Origin: Betaproteobacteria bacterium
GTDB lineage: Bacteria > Pseudomonadota > Gammaproteobacteria > Burkholderiales > Burkholderiaceae_C
Reading direction: 5' to 3'
DNA length: 64,000 nt
NCBI GenBank assembly: GCA_947453725.1
Contig: CANGHH010000003.1
Coordinates: forward strand, 300,543 to 364,542
Shown: piece by piece, positions 62,330 to 64,000 of the stretch
Position numbering within the stretch: the first letter of the stretch is position 1
How the letters are laid out: every line of letters starts with the position of its first letter
Program-made: the position numbers and the translations under genes
Notes under the pieces: generated by a model
The model's input: the letters and a program-made list of their open reading frames with translations, nothing else
The model's database searches: none
Told to the model about the DNA's origin: nothing

Positions 62330-63091
62330 ATGCGCGTCACGCTGGCCCTGCTGGCCCAGGTCGAGGCCATCGCCCGCGCGGCCGGCGCGCTGATCCTTCA
62401 GGTCTACGGCACCGATTTCGCGGTGGCGGGCAAGGCCGATGCCTCACCCGTGACCGCTGCCGACGAGCAGGCCGAAGCGCTGATCACGCCGGCCTTGCAG
62501 TCGCTGGAGCCGAGTTGGGCGGTGGTCGCCGAAGAGGCGGCGTCGCAGGGCTCCACGCCGCAGACCGGCCGCCGCTGGTGGCTGGTCGACCCGCTCGACG
62601 GGACGCGGGAATTCGTCAGCCGCAACGGCGAGTTCACGGTCAACATCGCACTGATCGAGGACGGCGCGCCGCTGCTCGGCGTCGTCTACGTGCCGGTGCA
62701 GGATCTGCTCTATGCGGGGCTGGTGGGGCAGGGCGCCTGGCTCGAGGCCCAGGGCGCGCGGCGCGCCATCCGCTGCCGGGCTGCGCCGGCCGAGGGCTGG
62801 ACGCTGGCCTGCAGTCGCTCGCATGGCGACGCTGCCGCAACCGCCGCCTGGCTGAACGGGCGCCCGGTGGCAGCCACGATTCAGGCCGGTTCGGCGCTGA
62901 AGTTCGGCCTGATCGCCGCCGGGCTGGCCGATGTCTACCCGCGGCTGGGCCGCACGATGGAATGGGACACCGCCGCCGGCCACGCCGTGCTGCGCGGCGC
63001 GGGTGGCGAGGTCACCGACCTGGCCGGCGCGCCGCTGCGCTACGGCAAGCCGGGCCATGAGAACCCGAACTTCGTCGCCCACGGGCTCTGA
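62330..63091 (+). CDS. cysQ: Inositol monophosphatase family, CysQ-like 3'(2'),5'-bisphosphate nucleotidase
   Basis: A 253-residue Mg-dependent phosphatase. The metal site is formed by VVAEEA (Glu) and DPLDGTREFV (two Asp), with EWDTAAGHAVL distal. DPLDGT followed by a basic residue and Glu-Phe is typical of CysQ, which removes PAP from sulfate assimilation. The fit is good but not decisive. ATG 62330 is used; it lies ten bases after the pump gene. Confidence 0.85.
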   Translation: MRVTLALLAQVEAIARAAGALILQVYGTDFAVAGKADASPVTAADEQAEALITPALQSLEPSWAVVAEEAASQGSTPQTGRRWWLVDPLDGTREFVSRNGEFTVNIALIEDGAPLLGVVYVPVQDLLYAGLVGQGAWLEAQGARRAIRCRAAPAEGWTLACSRSHGDAAATAAWLNGRPVAATIQAGSALKFGLIAAGLADVYPRLGRTMEWDTAAGHAVLRGAGGEVTDLAGAPLRYGKPGHENPNFVAHGL

Positions 63092-63169
63092 CCCTTGGGA
63101 AACCCCGGCCGCAGCGGGCCGGGCGCGCCTCCTAGAATCGGCCCTGTCAGCCACCGTCGGAAAGCCTGC

Positions 63170-63742
63170 ATGCCGTCCCACCGCCGCGCCGCGGAACCCA
63201 CGCCGAACGAAGCCCCTGCTGCGCCTGTCCTGCGCACGCTGAAGAAGTACCCCAACCGGCGCCTCTACGACACCCGCAGCAGCAGCTACATCACGCTGGC
63301 CGACGTCAAGCAGATGGTGCTGGGCGGCGAGGCCTTCGAGGTGCGCGACGCCAAGACAGGCGAAGACCTGACGCGCAGCATCCTGCTGCAGATCATCCTG
63401 GAAGAGGAATCCGGCGGCGTGCCCATGTTCACCGCGCAGACGCTGAGCCAGATCATCCGTTTCTACGGCCATGCGATGCAGGGCGTGATGGGCACGATGC
63501 TCGAGAAGAACATGGCGGCTTTCGCCGAACTGCAGGCGCAGTTCCTGAACCCCGGCAAAGGCCTCTACGACCCCCAGCACCTGAGCCCCGAGGTGTGGAC
63601 GCAGTTCATGACCGGTCAGGCACCGGCGATGCAAGGCATCATGGACAGTTACCTGGCGCAGAGCCGCAGCGTGTTCGAGAAGATGCAGCAGGCCGGCTCG
63701 CTGTTCCCCGGCATCGCGGGCTTCCCGGGCGCCAAGAAATAG
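63170..63742 (+). CDS. phaR: Polyhydroxyalkanoate synthesis repressor PhaR
   Basis: A 190-residue DNA-binding repressor that senses PHA granules and controls phasin genes. The conserved N-terminal DNA-binding block LKKYPNRRLYDTRSSSYITLADVKQMV is at residues 23-49. The accumulation-associated domain (EDLTRSILLQIILEEE, MFTAQTLSQIIRFYG) and a Gln/Met-rich granule-binding tail follow. TAGAAT lies 31 bases before ATG 63170. It supports a PHA-storing organism. Confidence 0.94.
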   Translation: MPSHRRAAEPTPNEAPAAPVLRTLKKYPNRRLYDTRSSSYITLADVKQMVLGGEAFEVRDAKTGEDLTRSILLQIILEEESGGVPMFTAQTLSQIIRFYGHAMQGVMGTMLEKNMAAFAELQAQFLNPGKGLYDPQHLSPEVWTQFMTGQAPAMQGIMDSYLAQSRSVFEKMQQAGSLFPGIAGFPGAKK

Positions 63743-63794
63743 CTGTCGCTGCCGGACTTCGGCGGCGATGCGCGCGATGAACGAAAATCGCCGC

Positions 63795-63896
63795 ATGACC
63801 GCAACCCCCATCGCTGCCGCGAAGGCACCCACCGTCGGATTCGTCAGCCTGGGCTGCCCATGCGATAGCCTAAATAGACCGCCGCAGCAGGCATGA
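63795..63896 (+). pseudogene. rimO: rimO 5' fragment, interrupted after 22 codons
   Basis: The frame begins MTATPIAAAKAPTVGFVSLG and reaches Cys-Pro. This is the exact N-terminus of RimO, the radical-SAM enzyme that methylthiolates ribosomal protein S12. RimO continues GCPKALVDSE, but here the DNA after about 63860 codes 11 unrelated residues and stops at 63896. The conserved start up to one sharp point, with lower-GC sequence behind it, indicates an insertion or rearrangement rather than decay. The rest of rimO may lie beyond the window. Confidence 0.75.
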
Positions 63897-63917
63897 AAAA
63901 GCCCGCCGAAGCGGGCC
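63896..63917 (-). terminator. Intrinsic terminator of the incoming integrase gene
   Basis: On the minus strand GCCCGC-TTCG-GCGGGC is followed by TTTTT. It lies 20 bases downstream of the integrase-like stop codon (63937-63939) and reads toward the rimO fragment. Confidence 0.85.
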
Positions 63918-63936
63918 TGTGCGGGCGTCTGGACTG

Positions 63937-64000
63937 CTATGCCACCAGGGCATCCAGCGGGCTGCGGATACCGCTCGCGCCAGTCGAAGCGACATGCGTG
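63937..64000 (-). CDS. C-terminus of an integron-integrase-like tyrosine recombinase (partial)
   Basis: The last 20 codons of a gene entering from the right edge are visible, stopping with TAG at 63937-63939. They read THV, then GASGIRSPLDAL and VA. Tyrosine recombinases carry the catalytic Tyr directly before THV. The tail G-x-x-G-V/I-RSPLD-x-L is the hallmark of integron integrases (IntI1 ends THVLKVGGAGVRSPLDAL). The catalytic core is outside the window, so the family is a strong inference and the integron class is not known. Confidence 0.72.
   Translation of the reverse strand, partial: THVASTGASGIRSPLDALVA

Noticed and set aside
57913..62370. Very long open frame on the minus strand opposite the RND efflux genes
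   Set aside because: Its composition (Gln/His/Arg/Ala-rich, no recognisable domain) is that of an antisense shadow in GC-rich DNA, and the plus-strand genes are unmistakable.
63860..63936. attC or attI site at the right edge
   Set aside because: No GTTRRRY/RYYYAAC core pair is visible, and attI would lie at the other (5') end of the integrase, outside the window.
63860..64000. Known insertion-sequence end at the rimO junction
   Set aside because: The sequence after the junction matches no terminal repeat I can recognise, and no target duplication can be judged with only one border visible.

Overview
The window is gene-dense, very GC-rich DNA from a betaproteobacterium, most likely order Burkholderiales near the Rubrivivax/Leptothrix/Ideonella group. 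The evidence is the conserved blocks hda-HAD phosphatase-pcnB-folK and rpsP-rimM-trmD-rplS, a phaR-type PHA repressor, an H-NS-type protein with the TWSGRG motif, and codon use dominated by G/C third positions. This placement is inferred from gene content and order; no database was searched.

Layout. 0-9 kb: hda, a HAD phosphatase, pcnB and folK; a phosphate-transport pair (DUF47 and PiT); a TM2 protein; the ribosome-maturation operon rpsP-rimM-trmD-rplS; and a Nudix hydrolase. 9-14 kb: a CobD/CbiB-like membrane protein, then a tightly coupled reverse operon (subtilisin-like protease, a partner resembling a pre-ATP-grasp domain, a RimK-like ATP-grasp ligase). A divergent small gene resembles the protease's own N-terminal domain. 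14-31 kb is housekeeping: rsgA-phhB-M48 protease, orn, a desuccinylase-like gene, ppk-sixA, a large GGDEF/EAL protein, H-NS, yggX-argA, a glyoxalase-fold gene and hrpA. 31-42.6 kb: mfd-serB, ispD-ispF, ompR-envZ, a SIMPL protein, a hydrolase-relA pair and tRNA-Val(GAC).

42.6-54.5 kb is a signalling island. A heme-type DUF3365 sensor, a double-receiver hybrid kinase, a lone receiver, a lone kinase dimerisation domain, a receiver-PP2C phosphatase and an NCS2 permease with a C-terminal HATPase-like domain are read rightward. Converging on them are a Na/Pi transporter with a PhoU-like tail, an outputless membrane sensor, glutaminase and a STAS protein. A divergent anti-sigma-type HATPase kinase and a BLUF photoreceptor follow. 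PP2C, STAS and HATPase together form the three classes of a partner-switching circuit. 54.5-63.7 kb: a small catabolic cluster (3-hydroxyacyl-CoA dehydrogenase-like, enolase-superfamily, Ldh2-type dehydrogenase), an RND efflux pair, cysQ-like and phaR.

At the right edge the first 22 codons of rimO are intact. The sequence then changes abruptly, and the C-terminus of an integron-integrase-like protein comes in on the opposite strand, so the window appears to end at the border of an integron or integron-bearing element inserted in rimO. The two most unusual regions are the protease/ATP-grasp locus (10.05-14.07 kb) and the split partner-switching island (42.6-54.5 kb).
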